Shown here: positions 16,917-25,687 of the stretch, piece by piece
Numbering within the stretch: the stretch's first letter is position 1
How the letters are laid out: every line of letters begins with the position of its first letter
Assembly (NCBI GenBank): GCA_028818695.1
Contig: JAPPNK010000005.1
Span: forward strand, 62,001-126,000
Source: Candidatus Poribacteria bacterium
Lineage (GTDB): Bacteria > Poribacteria > WGA-4E > GCA-2687025
Length of the DNA stretch: 64,000 nt
Direction of reading: 5' to 3'
Program-made: the position numbers and the translations under genes
The notes under the pieces: model-generated
Seen by the model: only the letters and a program-made list of their open reading frames with translations
The model's database searches: none
Told to the model about the DNA's origin: nothing

Positions 16917-18314
16917 ATGTCGAATCGCAGAGCCGCCATGACGCTAGAACAAGGGTCGGAGAGCCTTCAGTCCGACATAGAACAACAGCTGGAGTCGGTT
17001 CAGCGGCTGTTTCAACAGGAGACGGAGGCGGAGCTGCCGAGCCTGCTGCGCGCGTGGACGGTCAGCCACCGCCAAAACGCCGACATTGAAGCGGTTCTAG
17101 ACGCCGCGGAACGCCTGCGCGCCGAGTATAAAGCGCTCGCAACGGTCGGCATCGGCGGCTCGGACCTCTCCGCGCGCGTGTACCATGAGACGCTCAACCC
17201 GCCCTATTTCAACATGCGCCCAAACGTCCGCGGCGCCGCCCCTGAGGCATATTTCGCCGGCGATACTTTCGACCCGATGCGTTTGAACGCCCTGCTGGAC
17301 TCCCTAGAAGAGCGGAGCCTCTTAGAAAAAACCTGCGTCAACGTCATCAGCAAATCCGGACGGACGGGCGAAACGATCGCCGCGCTCATGATCATACGAG
17401 AACGGCTGAAGGCGCGCGCGGGCAGCCGATGGAGCCGACAGATCGCCGCGACGACGGGATTGAATGAAGACAGCGAACTATATCGGATGAGTCGCAAGCA
17501 TGCGTTTTTGACGCCCGACCCCCTGCCGATACGAGAAGGCGTCGGCGGCCGTTTTTCCGCCTTTTCTCCGGTCGGTCTGCTCTTTTTGGCGGCAGCTTCG
17601 CCTGAAGGCGTCTCGCCGAGGGAGCGCGTCCATGAGCTGCTGGCGGGCGTTGAATCGGCGCATCGGCGGTTTCATCTGCCAAGCGGCGACCCTGACAACA
17701 TCGCATACCGGCTCGCGGGATGGCTCCATCAGCAGGAGCGGAATGAAGGGCGAACCGCGCTGGTCTTCTACCATTACGCCGACAACCAGCGTCTGGGCGA
17801 ATGGTTCACGCAGCTCTACTCGGAGTCGCTTCAGGAGCGCGGGGAGGGGCTGGATGTCCTGCCGGCGCGCGGGCCGACAAGCAACCACTCGATGTTGAAC
17901 GGCATCCTGAACGGACCGCGCAACAAAGCCGTCCTGTTCCTGCATTGGAGCGACCTTGGGAACGATCTGCGGATACCGACCGAGACAGGCGTTTCGGGCG
18001 ACATGAAGGCGTTTGAAGGTCTGTCGATGAGCCAAGCGCAGACGGCGTCCTATCAAGGCACGGCGGCCGACCTGCTTGAGAAAGGGCTGCCGTATCGGAC
18101 GCTTCAAGCGCCGGTTCGGGACGCGCGATGTCTGGGCGAGCTGATGCGCATCTTGATGGACGTTGTCGCCGTGAAAGGGCGGCTTCAGGACCTCCATCTG
18201 AACGACAAGGGCGAGCTGAATCTGCGCGCCGAGGAGACCTATCTTCAAAGCGCGGTGGAGGGGTATAAGAAGCGCACGCGCGAATACGCCGAAGCGCAGC
18301 GCTCCCGCTCATGA
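16917..18314 (+). CDS. pgi: Glucose-6-phosphate isomerase
   Basis: This enzyme interconverts glucose 6-phosphate and fructose 6-phosphate. The 465-residue protein has the SIS-domain signatures VGIGGSDLSARVYHE and NVISKSGRTGETIA, and the later QLYSESLQERGEGLDVLPARGPTSNHSMLNG block. The length fits the shorter bacterial forms. The ATG follows a purine-rich site (AGGGGAGAGGAATGG). It overlaps the downstream glycosyltransferase by ATGA. Confidence 0.93.
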   Translation: MSNRRAAMTLEQGSESLQSDIEQQLESVQRLFQQETEAELPSLLRAWTVSHRQNADIEAVLDAAERLRAEYKALATVGIGGSDLSARVYHETLNPPYFNMRPNVRGAAPEAYFAGDTFDPMRLNALLDSLEERSLLEKTCVNVISKSGRTGETIAALMIIRERLKARAGSRWSRQIAATTGLNEDSELYRMSRKHAFLTPDPLPIREGVGGRFSAFSPVGLLFLAAASPEGVSPRERVHELLAGVESAHRRFHLPSGDPDNIAYRLAGWLHQQERNEGRTALVFYHYADNQRLGEWFTQLYSESLQERGEGLDVLPARGPTSNHSMLNGILNGPRNKAVLFLHWSDLGNDLRIPTETGVSGDMKAFEGLSMSQAQTASYQGTAADLLEKGLPYRTLQAPVRDARCLGELMRILMDVVAVKGRLQDLHLNDKGELNLRAEETYLQSAVEGYKKRTREYAEAQRSRS

Positions 18315-19471
18315 GCCTGTTCTGGTTCTGCTTCGCCGCATCATGGATGTGCGTTTACGCCGCGTTCGTCTCGGCGCTGGCGGTTGGGCTGGCGCGCCTG
18401 CCGAATAAAACATCCCGCCCTCTGCCCAATCCGCCCCCCTTTATGACCGTTTTGACAGCGGCGCGCAACGAGGCGGAGAATATCGAAGCGTGCCTGCGCG
18501 CGCTGTCGGATCAGGACTATCCCGCCGATCGGTTCGAGATTGTTGCGGTGGACGACCACTCGACAGACGACACATTTGATATAGCGGCCGCCTTTGCGGA
18601 GAGCCGCCCAAGCGTCCGCGTTCTTCGGCTGTCCGATCTGGGGGCGGAGGCGTCCGGCAAACAACATGCGCTCGACTACGGCATCCAGCAGAGCCGCGGT
18701 GAGATCATCGCAAGCGTGGACGCCGATTGCCGTCCGCCGAGCAGCTGGTTGAGCGCATTGGCGCGCCGCTTTGAGCCTGAAACGGGCGCGCTGGTCGGTT
18801 TCTCCATGCTGGACGAACCTGGCGACAACGCCCCGCTCTTCGTGAAGGCGCAGTCGCTGGAGCTCCTGGCGCTCTTTTCGGCGTTTGCCGGCTGCGTCGG
18901 GCTGAACAAGCCGGTCGCATGCACGGGCAACAATCTGGCGTATCGGCGCGCCGTCTACGACGCGCTCGGCGGCTTCGCGCAGATGGGCGACACAGTCGCC
19001 GAAGACAACATGTTCTTACAACGGGTAAGCCGCCAAACGAACTGGAAGATAGAGACCGTCTTCAACCCAGAAGCGGTTGTCCAAACGAAACCGATGCTGG
19101 ACGCCCGCTCCTTTCTGCGCCAGCGGCTGCGTTGGGCGTCCAACAGCCTGGAGAACCGCTTTTTCGCCGTCTGGTTTATGACGGTCGCATACGGCGCCTA
19201 TCTGCTGGCTCCGATCGGGTTGGCGGCGGCGTTTTTGGGTTACGCGCCGCTGTGGCTGGCGGGCGCGCTGCTGTTGTCGAAGCTGGCGCCGGAGTTTGTC
19301 GTCTTATGGATCGGTCTGCGCCGTTTTGAGCGCCATGATCTGTGGGTCTATTGGCCTGTTGCCGCCGCGCTCCATACGGCGTATGCGCTGGCGGCGGGTC
19401 TTGTCGGCTTGGGCGGAAGGGCGTCCTGGAAGGGGCGCGTTCACCGCGGACAGCGCAGGCGCGTCATTTAA
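18311..19471 (+). CDS. Family 2 glycosyltransferase, membrane-bound
   Basis: The 386-residue protein has an N-terminal membrane helix (LFWFCFAASWMCVYAAFVSAL). A GT-A catalytic domain follows with VLTAARNEAENIEACL, VAVDDHSTDDT, ASVDADCRPPSSWL (metal-binding DxD), AEDNMFLQRV and QRLRWAS (QxxRW-like motif). Two to four C-terminal membrane helices follow. This is the architecture of processive or cell-envelope glycan transferases such as hyaluronan/cellulose-synthase relatives. The substrate cannot be told. It is coupled to pgi and its 3' end overlaps convergent thiE by 8 bp. Confidence 0.88.
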   Translation: MSLFWFCFAASWMCVYAAFVSALAVGLARLPNKTSRPLPNPPPFMTVLTAARNEAENIEACLRALSDQDYPADRFEIVAVDDHSTDDTFDIAAAFAESRPSVRVLRLSDLGAEASGKQHALDYGIQQSRGEIIASVDADCRPPSSWLSALARRFEPETGALVGFSMLDEPGDNAPLFVKAQSLELLALFSAFAGCVGLNKPVACTGNNLAYRRAVYDALGGFAQMGDTVAEDNMFLQRVSRQTNWKIETVFNPEAVVQTKPMLDARSFLRQRLRWASNSLENRFFAVWFMTVAYGAYLLAPIGLAAAFLGYAPLWLAGALLLSKLAPEFVVLWIGLRRFERHDLWVYWPVAAALHTAYALAAGLVGLGGRASWKGRVHRGQRRRVI

Positions 19472-20084
19472 CAAAACAGCGCGCAAACGCCCGCGCCGCT
19501 TCCCGAACATCGTCCGCGCGCGAGACCGCCGACAACGCCGCGATGCCATCAGCGCCCGCCTCAAGCAGCGCAGGGACAACGTCTGCCCGTATCCCGCCAA
19601 TCGCGATGACCGGCAGCGACACTGCCGCGCAGTAATCTCTCAATCCTTCAACGCCGACGGGAGCGCGGGCGTCCGGCTTTGAGCGCGTCCCGAAGATCGG
19701 ACCGAAACCGACATAATCGGCGCCGTCCTGTTGAGCCTGTTTCGCCAGTTCAACCGTCGGCGCCGTGACGCCGATGAGCGCCTCCGCCCCCATGAGACGT
19801 CTGGCGGCGGAGGCGGGCATGTCCGTTTGACCCAGATGAACGCCGTCCGCGTTGAGCGCGAGCGCCGCGTCAACCCTGTCGTTCACGATGAAGAGCGCGC
19901 CATGCCGTTTTGCCGCGTTCCGCGCTTTTTCGCCTTCTTGGATGAACTCGCGTATTCCGATCTGTTTGTCGCGGAATTGGATCAGGTCCGCGCCGCCTTC
20001 TGCCGCCCATTCGGCAATGTCCGCATGGCGGAGCCCGAGGCTAGCTCCTGTAATTGCATGGAATCGGGGGACAGGGCGGCTCAT
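19464..20084 (-). CDS. thiE: Thiamine phosphate synthase
   Basis: ThiE joins hydroxymethylpyrimidine diphosphate and the thiazole phosphate to give thiamine phosphate. The protein of about 206 residues has LIQFRDKQIGIREF, FIVNDRVDAALALNADGVHLGQTDMPA, DYVGFGPIFGTRSKPDA and PVIAIGGI, all family signatures. ATG 20084 overlaps the thiD stop as ATGA; an in-frame start four codons upstream is possible. It is the last gene of the five-gene cysteine desulfurase-thiamine run. Confidence 0.95.
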   Translation of the reverse strand: MSRPVPRFHAITGASLGLRHADIAEWAAEGGADLIQFRDKQIGIREFIQEGEKARNAAKRHGALFIVNDRVDAALALNADGVHLGQTDMPASAARRLMGAEALIGVTAPTVELAKQAQQDGADYVGFGPIFGTRSKPDARAPVGVEGLRDYCAAVSLPVIAIGGIRADVVPALLEAGADGIAALSAVSRADDVREAARAFARCFVK

Positions 20085-20899
20085 GGTTTTTTCCAAAAAT
20101 GGCGGAGCCTCGGCGCGCCTTGCCCAACGCGAACGGCGCGCTCCATGGCGCCGTACACATACGCCTTCGCCGCGCCCGCCGCTTCCAGAACAGACGATCC
20201 GCGCGCCAGATGCGCCGCAACCGCCGAAGAGAACGCGCAGCCTGTCCCCCGCGGAGACGGACCGGGCAGCATCGGCGCGTCCAGCTCCACATACGAACGT
20301 CCGTCGTAAAGCAGATCAACCGCCTTGTCCGTTTTGGTTAAATGGCCCCCCTTGACGACAACCCATTCGGCGCCGAGGCGCCGCAGCTTTGCCGCAGCCT
20401 TCTTTGCGTCATGGACGCTTTCAACCTGCATGCCGGTCAGAATTGCCGCTTCTGCCGCGTTTGGACAGACGACCCGCGCGAGCGGCCACAGCTCCCGCAG
20501 CAGCGCCTCGACTCCGTCGTCCGTCAACAAAGAATACCCCCCGCTGGACGCAAGAACAGGGTCGATGACAAGATTGGGCGCGCCGCGCCGTTTCAGCGTT
20601 TCCGCGATCGTTTCCACAATGTTAGATGAGGCGAGCATGCCTGTTTTGACGGCGTCAGGGGCTGCGTCGTCCAAAACGGCGTTCAGCTGCGCCCGAACCG
20701 TCTCAGCCGGCAGATGAAACGCGCTCTGAACGCCCTGCGAGTTTTGCGCCGTCACGGCTGTAACGACGCAAGCGGCGTCCGCTTCGTTCGCGGCGATCGT
20801 TTTCAGATCTGCCTGAACGCCTGCCGCCCCGGTCGGATCGTAACCGGCGGCGGCAAGAACGGTCTTCACGGACGGCTCCTTAAAGCGGGATTTGTTCAT
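20081..20899 (-). CDS. thiD: Hydroxymethylpyrimidine/phosphomethylpyrimidine kinase
   Basis: ThiD phosphorylates HMP to HMP-P and HMP-PP. The 272-residue ribokinase-fold protein has AAGYDPTGAAGVQADLKTI, AVTAQNSQGV, DAVKTGMLAS, NLVIDPVLASSGGYSLL and the anion-hole/catalytic GPSPRGTGCAFSSAVAA. It overlaps the M23 peptidase gene upstream (ATGA) and thiE downstream (ATGA). No TPP riboswitch can be present here because no leader exists between the genes. Confidence 0.96.
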   Translation of the reverse strand: MNKSRFKEPSVKTVLAAAGYDPTGAAGVQADLKTIAANEADAACVVTAVTAQNSQGVQSAFHLPAETVRAQLNAVLDDAAPDAVKTGMLASSNIVETIAETLKRRGAPNLVIDPVLASSGGYSLLTDDGVEALLRELWPLARVVCPNAAEAAILTGMQVESVHDAKKAAAKLRRLGAEWVVVKGGHLTKTDKAVDLLYDGRSYVELDAPMLPGPSPRGTGCAFSSAVAAHLARGSSVLEAAGAAKAYVYGAMERAVRVGQGAPRLRHFWKKP

Positions 20900-21678
20900 G
20901 GGTTCGCGCGGACGGGGGCGAAGGTGAGCAACACCTGCCGGCGCGCCGCCTCAATGCGTTCCGCGGACGGCTTCTTGCCAAGCCGCAGCGGCCGCCAGTA
21001 ACGTCCGCCGATGTACAGTTCAAAATGAAGGTGCGTTTCGGGAGTCCAATGTTCTGCCTTGTTTTCATGGCTGGTGCCGGAATGCCCGACATGCCCGATG
21101 ACCGTATCCGCGTCGACAGGCTGCAGCGGTTGAATCTGCCCGACGGCGCTCAGATGCGCGTAGATGGAGACGGCCGCCTCGCCGCGTTCGTTCCTTCCGT
21201 GGTAGATCCATACCTGCCGTCCGCGCAGCGCGTCCAGTATGTCGCCGTAGTCGGGGTCTTCTGGGGCGCCTTCTCCTCCGGGCGTCGCCTGCGTTTCTCG
21301 GCATCGTTCCAGAAGCTTCTGTCGATATTCCGTCTTCATCGGCACATATGCGCGGTCGACGCGCAGAACAACGCCCGGGGCGATAGGGTAAACAGGCTCG
21401 CCGTAGGGCAGCCCGTAGATGTCGGAGCCTTGATGCGTCCCATGCCGATACGGCCTTGGTTCGTCGGGCGCGCGCATCATGTCAAGCGTCGTCTGCGCTC
21501 GGACAGGCATCTGAAAGCGGCATTTCGGAATGTATCGAAAGTTGACCTTGTTCAGATCGACAGGCGTAAAGGCGCTCTCATCCACACATTCCAGCGCCGC
21601 TTCAACGCTGGGCAGATAAGGCGAAAAAGAGGCTGCCGCCAGGGAGTGAATGAGCAGAGCGAGCGCCGCGGCGTTCAA
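20896..21678 (-). CDS. M23-family (LytM-like) metallopeptidase, secreted
   Basis: The 260-residue protein has a signal peptide (MNAALALLIHSLAAASF-like start). A LytM-type zinc peptidase domain follows, with HQGSDIYGLPYGEPVYPIAPG (HxxxD) and THLHFELY (HxH). It probably cleaves peptidoglycan peptides in the periplasm. The start is TTG at 21678, which overlaps the TGA of the MBL gene (TTGA). The insertion between the two zinc boxes (roughly residues 120-170) is longer than in minimal LytM domains. Its place in the middle of a thiamine operon is unexpected. Confidence 0.87.
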   Translation of the reverse strand: MNAAALALLIHSLAAASFSPYLPSVEAALECVDESAFTPVDLNKVNFRYIPKCRFQMPVRAQTTLDMMRAPDEPRPYRHGTHQGSDIYGLPYGEPVYPIAPGVVLRVDRAYVPMKTEYRQKLLERCRETQATPGGEGAPEDPDYGDILDALRGRQVWIYHGRNERGEAAVSIYAHLSAVGQIQPLQPVDADTVIGHVGHSGTSHENKAEHWTPETHLHFELYIGGRYWRPLRLGKKPSAERIEAARRQVLLTFAPVRANP

Positions 21679-22454
21679 AGCTCAAGCGTCAGCCCGTCGT
21701 AGGCGAGCTGAATGCCGTCGGGAAGGGTAGCGTTCACGGTTTCGTGGTCAACCTCATGCGCCATATGCACAAAGTAGGTCTGTCTAGGGTTCAGCTCCTG
21801 CGCCGCCGCTGTCGCCTCTTCGATGCTCATATGCGTCGAGTGCGGCTTCGGGCGCAGCGCGCCCAGCACGAGCGTGTCCAGCCCCGTCAGCCGTTCCTTC
21901 GCTTCGGGCGGCAGACGGCTGCAGTCGGTGCAGAAAGCGAAGTCTCCGATGCGGTAGCAGATGACGCGCGTTGAACCGTGCCATACATCAATCGGTTCAA
22001 TCGTTTTTCCAAAAAGCTCAAACTTCCCGTTGATCTCGTTTAGATCAAGGCTGGCGACAGCTCCGCCTTCCGTCTTTTTTCTAAACATATAATCGTAAAC
22101 GACGCGAATGCGCTTTAAAGTTTCATCGCCGGCGTAAACAGGCATCGGTCCGCGCTTTCTGAAGCAGAAGATGCGTATGTCGTCCAGCCCGTGAAGGTGA
22201 TCCGCATGGTAATGCGTGTAAAGAACGGCGTCAAGCCGCTGGACGCGGTACCGCACCATCTGTTGCCTAAAGTCTGGACCCGTGTCGATGATGACATTCT
22301 TGGCTCCCTCCTCGTCCTCCCATGAGAGCAGCGCCGAGACGCGCAGACGCCTATTTTTTGAACCAGGCAACCGGGACGACCGGCATACATCGCATTCGCA
22401 GGCGATGACGGGAACGCCGGTGGAGGTGCCTGTGCCGAGAAAGGTGATTCTCAT
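21675..22454 (-). CDS. MBL-fold hydrolase, PhnP-like
   Basis: The 259-residue metallo-beta-lactamase-fold protein begins MRITFLGTGTSTGVPVIACEC and has VCRSSRLPGSKNRR. This N-terminus is typical of the PhnP/phosphoribosyl cyclic phosphodiesterase group. The zinc motif HYHADHLHGLDD and later THMSIEEA and VHMAHEVDHE complete the metal site. The substrate is unknown and no phosphonate genes are nearby. It overlaps the cysteine desulfurase gene by ATGA. Confidence 0.88.
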   Translation of the reverse strand: MRITFLGTGTSTGVPVIACECDVCRSSRLPGSKNRRLRVSALLSWEDEEGAKNVIIDTGPDFRQQMVRYRVQRLDAVLYTHYHADHLHGLDDIRIFCFRKRGPMPVYAGDETLKRIRVVYDYMFRKKTEGGAVASLDLNEINGKFELFGKTIEPIDVWHGSTRVICYRIGDFAFCTDCSRLPPEAKERLTGLDTLVLGALRPKPHSTHMSIEEATAAAQELNPRQTYFVHMAHEVDHETVNATLPDGIQLAYDGLTLEL

Positions 22455-23560
22455 GCGGCGGCGAGCGTTCGTTGAAGCGCCGTTTTGAGCGCGCTGAGCG
22501 TCTCGTCAATGTCCGATTCGGGCGAGCAGTATCCAAACGAGAAGCGGACGGCTCCGCGCGCGTATTCGTCGGGAAGGCGCATCGCCCGCAGAACATGGGA
22601 CGGCTCCACCGACCCGGAGGCGCATGCGGCGCCTGTTGAGACGGAGACGCCCAGCAGGTCCAGCGCGATGGTCAGATTTTCGGCGCTCAAATTTTTAAAG
22701 GAGATGTTGACAGCGCCGGGGACAGACTTCGGCGGCGTGTTGAGGCGCGTTTCAGGGAAAAGCTGCCGCGCCTGCTCAATGAACCTGCGCGTCATTTTTC
22801 GAAGCCGTTTTTCCGCGCCGCTCATTTCGAGGACAGCCGCTTCAAGCGCAACTGCCATTCCGACGATAGCGGGCGCGTTCTCCGTCCCAGGCCGCCTCTG
22901 ACGCTCCTGCGGTCCGCCCCTTAGGAGCGGTTGGAGCGTCAAGCCGTTGCGCGCATACAACGCGCCGACGCCCCGCGGCCCGCCGAATTTATAACCTGAA
23001 ATGGAGAGCAGATCGACATCCATTTTGTCGACATGGACGGGAATTTTGCCCGCGCTCTGGGCGGCGTCTGTGTGGAAAAAAGCCCCCGCTTCATGCGCAA
23101 TACGCGCCGCCTCTTTGACAGGCTGAACCGCGCCCGTTTCGTTGTTCGCATGCATGACGGAGACGAGGCATGCCCCCTCGGCGAGCTCTCTGAGCGCGTC
23201 CAGATCGACCGTTCCGTCCTCCTTGACAGGCGCGGCGACCGCGTCAGGAACAGCCGACAGCCCGGCGGGATGCTCAACCGCCGAGACGACAACCCGTTTC
23301 TTTCCCGCGTTCGAGACGCCCTGCAGCGCAAGGTTGACCGATTCGGTTCCCCCGCTCGTGAAGACAATCTCGGAGTGGCGCGCGCCGAGCAGCCGCGCCA
23401 TGGCGTCGCGCGCGCGTTCGATGGCGGCGCGCGTCTCCCGTCCGTCTGCATGCAGGCTCATCGGGTTGCCCGGCTGCTCAAAGAACGGCAGCATCGCCTT
23501 CAGCGCTTCTGGGCGCAGGGGGGAGCCGGCGTTGTGGTCTGCGTAGATGCGGTTGTTCAA
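22451..23560 (-). CDS. Cysteine desulfurase (NifS/IscS family)
   Basis: This PLP enzyme takes sulfur from cysteine for Fe-S clusters, thiamine or tRNA thiolation. The 369-residue protein starts MNNRIYADHNAGSPL. It has the TSGGTESVNLAL loop, AVEHPA, HANNETGAVQP, HTDAAQS, the PLP-Lys in ISGYKFGGPRG (about residue 200), and the catalytic Cys in STGAACASGS. The start is TTG at 23560, preceded by a strong GGAGG 6 nt upstream. The frame is open further upstream but without family similarity. It leads the operon that ends in thiD-thiE, which fits a sulfur donor role for thiazole formation (inference). Confidence 0.93.
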   Translation of the reverse strand: MNNRIYADHNAGSPLRPEALKAMLPFFEQPGNPMSLHADGRETRAAIERARDAMARLLGARHSEIVFTSGGTESVNLALQGVSNAGKKRVVVSAVEHPAGLSAVPDAVAAPVKEDGTVDLDALRELAEGACLVSVMHANNETGAVQPVKEAARIAHEAGAFFHTDAAQSAGKIPVHVDKMDVDLLSISGYKFGGPRGVGALYARNGLTLQPLLRGGPQERQRRPGTENAPAIVGMAVALEAAVLEMSGAEKRLRKMTRRFIEQARQLFPETRLNTPPKSVPGAVNISFKNLSAENLTIALDLLGVSVSTGAACASGSVEPSHVLRAMRLPDEYARGAVRFSFGYCSPESDIDETLSALKTALQRTLAAA

Positions 23561-23579
23561 TCCATTCCTCCGCTGCTGA

Positions 23580-23608
23580 ACTATACAGCGGAACGGCGCC
23601 GAATGCAA
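23580..23608 (-). promoter_or_regulatory. Sigma-70-type promoter for the desulfurase-thiamine operon
   Basis: On the minus strand TTGCAT (23608-23603), 17 nt, TATAGT (23585-23580). The predicted leader is very short, just long enough to hold the GGAGG ribosome site at 23571-23567. Confidence 0.5.
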
Positions 23609-23621
23609 ACGCATGCGCCTG

Positions 23622-23705
23622 ACGTTGGCGCTTGAATCGGGGACATGTCGAGACGCGAACGCAGACGGCTTTTCCGCGCAGAAATCGTCCGCCCGTCTGC
23701 CGGCA
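23622..23705. repeat. Decayed MITE-like repeat
   Basis: This stretch contains GACGTTGGCGCTTGAATC then GGGGACATGTCG, which resemble the left arm of the repeat as seen at 11413. The central hairpin and right arm are not recognisable. Confidence 0.35.
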
Positions 23706-23716
23706 TGTACAAAATC

Positions 23717-23748
23717 AAGCGTCAAAGCCGCGCCGGGCTTTGACGCTT
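23717..23748 (-). terminator. Strong hairpin, probable terminator
   Basis: AAGCGTCAAAGCC and GGCTTTGACGCTT form a perfect 13-bp stem with a short loop. On the minus strand the stem is followed by GATTTTG. Together with the second hairpin 18 nt away it would end transcription of the lipoprotein gene before the desulfurase promoter. Confidence 0.6.
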
Positions 23749-23765
23749 CGTAAAGAGAAAAGAGA

Positions 23766-23789
23766 GGGGCTGAAATGACAGCCCCTTTT
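23766..23789. terminator. Rho-independent terminator hairpin
   Basis: GGGGCTG-6 nt-CAGCCCC is followed by TTTT on the plus strand and by TCTCTTTTCTC on the minus strand, so it could act in both directions. It lies 13 nt beyond the stop of the lipoprotein gene. Confidence 0.65.
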
Positions 23790-23801
23790 GTTGGAATGCG
23801 T

Positions 23802-24284
23802 TTATTCTTCTTCGGAGATCTCGATCGGGATCATCTCGCTCCATGTGGAGACATCGAACGAGGAGCGCGAGCCTTCCTCGTCAACGCTGATGACGCGCGA
23901 GATGGCGGTCACCACCAGATGCAGCGCCTCCACATTGAGAGTGCCCTCTTCCAGAGAGGACGGAGCCTTCCAGTCGATCGAGAACGGCCCGTTGACCGAG
24001 CCTTGCGTTTCGCCGATTAGCTTGCCGCGGCCGGTCATATTCACCCAGCTGAATCGAAGATCTTCCGCCCGCACAGCGCCGACGGTGGCCGATATGGTGA
24101 TTCGGTCGCCTGGCGCCGCCGATTCTTGACTCACATGTACGGACGCTTTGACCTCAATCTCGCTGCCGTCTATCGGCTCCTCTACATTCGCCGCCGGGTC
24201 TGTCGGCGTGGACGGACTGCTGCATCCGAGAGCCAGCATGCCGATCGCCGACAGCGCCATGATTCCAAGCCATGTTTTTCTCAT
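23802..24284 (-). CDS. Lipoprotein of unknown function
   Basis: The protein of about 160 residues has a lipoprotein signal (MRKTWLGIMALSAIGMLALGC, lipobox LALGC). A Ser/Pro/Thr-rich linker follows, then a beta-rich, acidic domain containing VSQESAAPGDRITISATVG and FSWVNMTGRG that looks like an Ig-type fold. Two consecutive ATGs follow AGGAG; the second (24284) has the better 6-nt spacing. It is monocistronic and followed by two hairpins. Confidence 0.75.
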   Translation of the reverse strand: MRKTWLGIMALSAIGMLALGCSSPSTPTDPAANVEEPIDGSEIEVKASVHVSQESAAPGDRITISATVGAVRAEDLRFSWVNMTGRGKLIGETQGSVNGPFSIDWKAPSSLEEGTLNVEALHLVVTAISRVISVDEEGSRSSFDVSTWSEMIPIEISEEE

Positions 24285-24384
24285 CATCCGCTCCTGTTTG
24301 CGTATGGAACAAAGAAACTCATACACGTAAACGCCGTTTTAGCGCTGGATGTTCCATTAATTCGCCGGCGCTCTGGACGCGGTT

Positions 24385-24455
24385 CGGGAAGGACGGTCTG
24401 GTTGGGAACGTTTCTCGGTCATAAAGGCTTTGCTCGTTCAAGACGGGTCAGAGCA
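24385..24455. repeat. Decayed right half of the MITE-like repeat
   Basis: This stretch contains GACGGTCTGGTTGGGAACG, then ATAAAGGCTTTGCTCGTTCA and GGGTCAG. It parallels the right half of the intact elements. No left arm or hairpin remains. Confidence 0.4.
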
Positions 24456-24463
24456 ATCTGTAT

Positions 24464-24493
24464 TTGCGATCTGCCATGAAAATATGCTAAAAT
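24464..24493 (+). promoter_or_regulatory. Sigma-70-type promoter
   Basis: TTGCGA (24464-24469), 18 nt, TAAAAT (24488-24493). It is 32 nt before the ATG of the secreted protein gene at 24526. Confidence 0.5.
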
Positions 24494-24525
24494 AAGATAA
24501 AACGGCATGCACACCAGAGGCGGTT

Positions 24526-25668
24526 ATGCGCAAACTTTTTCGGATTGCATCGGTTGCTGCGTTCACAGCGTTTCTAGCGTCCAGCGCGGGCGCGCTTCAA
24601 CCCTCGCAGCATGGCGGCGAAGCCATGCATTACCTTTCCGCTCTTCATCCCAACCCTCAAGCTCTGGTTGTCATCGACATCGCCGGCTTTGAAGGGACTG
24701 GAATTCTCGGCCTGCTCCAAGAAGAGATGCTCAAAATACCGGAGATCGGAGATATTCTTCTTGGAACCAACAGCCATATCCATGAGCTTGTTAAAAAAGC
24801 GTATTTCGCTCTCCCCGACTTCCGCGCGCTTGATTTCGGAGCGGCGCACAGCTCCATCGACGCGGATATCTCCATTAAAATGCCGTTGATACTGCTGGAA
24901 ACAGACCTGCCCAAGAACATGATTCGGGACCTTTTCAGCGGGATGGAGCCGGCGCCGAAACGCATTGAGTCGGAAAACGCGGTTCTGTGGGTGTTTCGAG
25001 ACAAGGAAGGCAACCATGCGCTCGCCGAGCTGCCAAACGGGCTGATCGGTTTAGGCGACCTGCCGACTATACAGAAGATGTCGAGAATGGCCGCCGGCAA
25101 GGAGGAGCAAACGCCCGCCAAATACGGACCCGCGCTTAAAATGTACCATGACGCTCAATCTCCCGAAGCGGCGGCGAAAGGCGACGCGCTCATTTGGATG
25201 GGGGCGGCGCATTTGGGCAAGTTGTACCCCGTTGAGCTGGCGCAGTCCGGCTTTCCGTATCTGCCTCAAAGCGCTTCGATGCAGTTTTTGAGAACGCCGA
25301 CAGGCTCCTATAAAGCGACTGTTGGAGGCTACTGGGCGGAAGCTCTCGGAGGACATGTTGCAAAACTCAACTATACCGCAACGGTTCATCCGAAAAACAT
25401 GCTTGAGTTCCTCTCCAAGATACTGCCGCAGGGAGTTTACACCGCCGAAGGGGTCATCGATTACGACCCCGACATGGCGGAGCTGCGGGAGGGTCTAGAG
25501 GAACTGCGAGCGTTCATTGAACGCAACCCCGGCATGGATGAAATCGCCTTTGAAGTTGGCATCTCGCTGGATGAAGGCGGCGCGTACATTGAAGCCGAAT
25601 CGAGCGGCGAAATGATGGACGAAATCGTTCGATCAGTCAAAGAAGAAATGCAAAACTCGTTTGAATAA
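24526..25668 (+). CDS. Secreted protein of unknown function
   Basis: The 380-residue protein has a signal peptide (MRKLFRIASVAAFTAFLASSAGA). The mature part contains ALVVIDIAGFEGTGILGLLQ and alternating alpha/beta segments with no recognisable catalytic motif. It loosely resembles large periplasmic DUF3352-type proteins, but I cannot assign it. The ATG has AGAGG upstream. It is followed directly (19 nt) by the redoxin/monooxygenase gene and is probably cotranscribed with it. Confidence 0.75.
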   Translation: MRKLFRIASVAAFTAFLASSAGALQPSQHGGEAMHYLSALHPNPQALVVIDIAGFEGTGILGLLQEEMLKIPEIGDILLGTNSHIHELVKKAYFALPDFRALDFGAAHSSIDADISIKMPLILLETDLPKNMIRDLFSGMEPAPKRIESENAVLWVFRDKEGNHALAELPNGLIGLGDLPTIQKMSRMAAGKEEQTPAKYGPALKMYHDAQSPEAAAKGDALIWMGAAHLGKLYPVELAQSGFPYLPQSASMQFLRTPTGSYKATVGGYWAEALGGHVAKLNYTATVHPKNMLEFLSKILPQGVYTAEGVIDYDPDMAELREGLEELRAFIERNPGMDEIAFEVGISLDEGGAYIEAESSGEMMDEIVRSVKEEMQNSFE

Positions 25669-25687
25669 TACTAGGAGGACACCGCCC

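Noticed and set aside
20881-20920. TPP riboswitch ahead of thiD
   Set aside because: thiD overlaps the previous gene by 4 bp, so there is no room for a leader; no TPP-like fold was seen ahead of the operon start at 23560 either.
22451-23725. Longer cysteine desulfurase starting at 23725
   Set aside because: The extra 55 residues pass through the promoter and have no similarity to the family; TTG 23560 has GGAGG in front.
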